From: Variovorax sp. Root411
Lineage (GTDB): Bacteria; Pseudomonadota; Gammaproteobacteria; Burkholderiales; Burkholderiaceae_C
Reading direction: 5' to 3'
Length of the DNA stretch: 64,000 nt
Assembly (NCBI RefSeq): GCF_001425205.1
Contig: NZ_LMDW01000020.1
Location: 37,151-101,150 of the forward strand
Position 1 is the first letter of the stretch. Each line of letters begins with the position of its first letter. Positions 62,788 to 64,000 of the stretch are shown here, piece after piece. A program made the position numbers and the translations under genes. The notes under the pieces were generated by a model. The model was not told the origin of the DNA, did not search any database, and saw nothing but the letters and a program-made list of their open reading frames with translations.

Positions 62788-63450
62788 ATGTTCCAGAACC
62801 GCGTCGACGCAGGCCGCCAGCTCGCGGAGTTGCTCGGCCAGTACCGCGATGCGCCCGATGCCCTCGTTCTTGCGCTGCCGCGCGGCGGCGTGCCGGTCGG
62901 GGCAGAGGTTGCGCGCGCCCTGCATCTCCCGCTCGACGTCATGGTGGTGCGCAAACTGGGCTTTCCCGGCCATGAGGAATATGCGGCCGGGGCGATTGCC
63001 GCGAACGGCGTTCGCGTGACCGGTGAACCCGGGGTGGATCTCTCTTTTGTCCTTGAACGCGAGCAGCAGGAACTGGCGCGCCGCGAACACGCCTACCGGG
63101 GCGGCAGAGCAGCTCGCGACCTGAACGGGATGACCGTCATCCTCGTAGACGACGGCCTCGCAACCGGCCTGTCGATGCGCGCCGCCATCATCGCCGCGCG
63201 TTCACTCGGTGCGGCCCGGGTCGTTGCGGCGGTGCCCGTTGGCGAAGCCACGGCATGCCAGGCGCTGGCGCGCCCCGCGAAGGCGAGCGAGTTTGCCAGC
63301 CGCAGCCGCCGCGAGCGCACGGGCTCGCGCGCGGACGAAGTGGTCTGCATGCGCATGCCCGACCCCTTCCATGCCGTGGGTGCGTGGTATGGCGTATTCG
63401 ATCCGCCCAGCGACGACGAGGTGTGCAAGACCCTGGCTTCATGGAGTTGA
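62788..63450 (+). CDS. Phosphoribosyltransferase-family protein
   Basis: 220 residues. FQNRVDAGRQLAELLGQY, LVLALPRGGVPVGAEVARAL, VVRKLGFPGHEEYAAGAIA and the PRPP loop VILVDDGLATGLSMRAAI (one Leu-Ser in place of the usual Ala-Thr) identify the family. Members occur beside stress or dienelactone-hydrolase genes; substrate unknown. The ATG at 62788 matches the usual family start; the TTG and GTG codons upstream are less likely. Confidence 0.85.
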   Translation: MFQNRVDAGRQLAELLGQYRDAPDALVLALPRGGVPVGAEVARALHLPLDVMVVRKLGFPGHEEYAAGAIAANGVRVTGEPGVDLSFVLEREQQELARREHAYRGGRAARDLNGMTVILVDDGLATGLSMRAAIIAARSLGAARVVAAVPVGEATACQALARPAKASEFASRSRRERTGSRADEVVCMRMPDPFHAVGAWYGVFDPPSDDEVCKTLASWS

Positions 63451-63495
63451 GCGGAGACCTTCAACCCAACGGGTTCAATCCCGCGCGGTCGGCGC

Positions 63496-64000
63496 TCACG
63501 GTTTTCCGTTCGGGTCCATGAACGGGAAGCGCCGTTCGGTGGATGCCGTTTCCGGAAGCACGTACACGAGCCCCGCCCGATTGCCGAGCACCGGCTTCAC
63601 CTGCTCGTTGTAGAAGCGTGCCGGCACATTGATGCACCCGTAGGAGATCCGGTTGTCCTCGATGCTTGGCGAGGCGAGGCGTTCCAGTCGCCGCTCCGAC
63701 TTGTTGGACGTGCGCACGCGATGCATCGAGACGGCAGCGTCGTAGTCGATCCAGACCACGTCTTCCCCCGATGCGTTCACGCCGGGTTCGGTGACGAAGC
63801 GGCCCGCCGGCGTGGTTCGCTCCTCGGGCCGTATGTCCTTGATCGGGCGGGTGCCGATGCCCGGGACCGAATCGTCGCCCTTCGCGGAGCCCAGGAGCAC
63901 GGGCGACGACGCGCGCAGGCGGCCGTCGCTGTCGAACATGAACAACCGCGCGCTCCTCTTGTCGACGACGCCGAAGGGGGCTGCGCGGTTGTCGCCGGAG
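63496..64000 (-). CDS. L,D-transpeptidase (YkuD domain), 5' end beyond the window
   Basis: Partial: the frame is open to the right edge, so the signal peptide and start are outside. The YkuD domain spans LFMFDSDGRL through SYGCINVPARFYNEQV, with the catalytic Cys in SYGCINVP and the preceding His in VSMHRVR. It forms 3-3 cross-links or attaches proteins to peptidoglycan in the periplasm. The C-terminus (ASTERRFPFMDPNGKP) is complete. Confidence 0.85.
   Translation of the reverse strand, partial: SGDNRAAPFGVVDKRSARLFMFDSDGRLRASSPVLLGSAKGDDSVPGIGTRPIKDIRPEERTTPAGRFVTEPGVNASGEDVVWIDYDAAVSMHRVRTSNKSERRLERLASPSIEDNRISYGCINVPARFYNEQVKPVLGNRAGLVYVLPETASTERRFPFMDPNGKP

Overview
The window is GC-rich, densely coded DNA (four-base stop/start overlaps, GTG and TTG starts) that looks like a chromosome of a Burkholderiales bacterium, most probably a Comamonadaceae such as Variovorax. 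This is inferred from gene content: a formate dehydrogenase locus with DUF3305, DUF3306 and TorD partners, a PaoABC-type oxidoreductase, TRAP transporters and a PdxI-like reductase. No tRNA, rRNA, CRISPR array, intact insertion sequence or prophage was seen.

Region 1 (1-9956) looks like an acquired catabolic block with damaged ends. On the left, a beheaded enoyl-CoA hydratase abuts 60 bp of an unrelated alcohol dehydrogenase/quinone reductase gene in the opposite orientation. On the right lies an internally deleted IS3-family transposase remnant that has replaced the first codons of a PdxI-like reductase. Between them, a TRAP importer plus SDR (minus strand) and IclR regulator-thiolase-CoA ligase-tandem PPC protein-SDR (plus strand) diverge from an intergenic region with three perfect GGTCC-N7-GGACC palindromes. 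The natural reading is uptake, CoA activation and thiolytic cleavage of an unknown carboxylic acid under IclR control.

Region 2 (10866-17243, minus) is a six-gene amine or amino-acid oxidation operon: aldehyde dehydrogenase, DadA-like oxidase, a three-subunit HcnABC/opine-oxidase-like dehydrogenase and an Asp/Glu-racemase family protein. A 22-bp near-palindrome sits just upstream.

Region 3 (17498-33983) is a tungsten/molybdenum and formate block: TupA with a fused TupB-TupC transporter, a MoeA fused to a periplasmic-binding-protein-like domain, a second MoeA, and a membrane formate dehydrogenase (catalytic, Fe-S and cytochrome b subunits) with a lipoprotein, a twin-arginine mini-protein, a TorD chaperone, a polyferredoxin, DUF3306 and DUF3305. 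fdhD diverges. Oxyanion import, cofactor metal insertion and the enzyme that uses it are therefore contiguous.

Region 4 (34251-51447, plus) is a 17-kb trehalose/alpha-glucan operon: glgB, glgE, treS-maltokinase fusion, a small mechanosensitive-channel-like membrane protein, glgX, treZ and a malQ-treY fusion. Together they form a loop: trehalose to maltose-1-phosphate (TreS/Mak), to branched glucan (GlgE/GlgB), and back to trehalose (GlgX/MalQ/TreY/TreZ). No glgA or glgC is present, so the locus needs no ADP-glucose.

Region 5 (51470-64000) is housekeeping and stress: a nucleotidyltransferase-fold protein, a metallophosphoesterase, a PAS-PAS hybrid histidine kinase, PaoCBA, a small unknown protein, a large KatE-type catalase, a 50-residue protein, a phosphoribosyltransferase with a nine-codon leader ORF, and an L,D-transpeptidase cut by the window end. 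A CTCCTACRGCCGC-like motif recurs at similar distances upstream of four of these genes.
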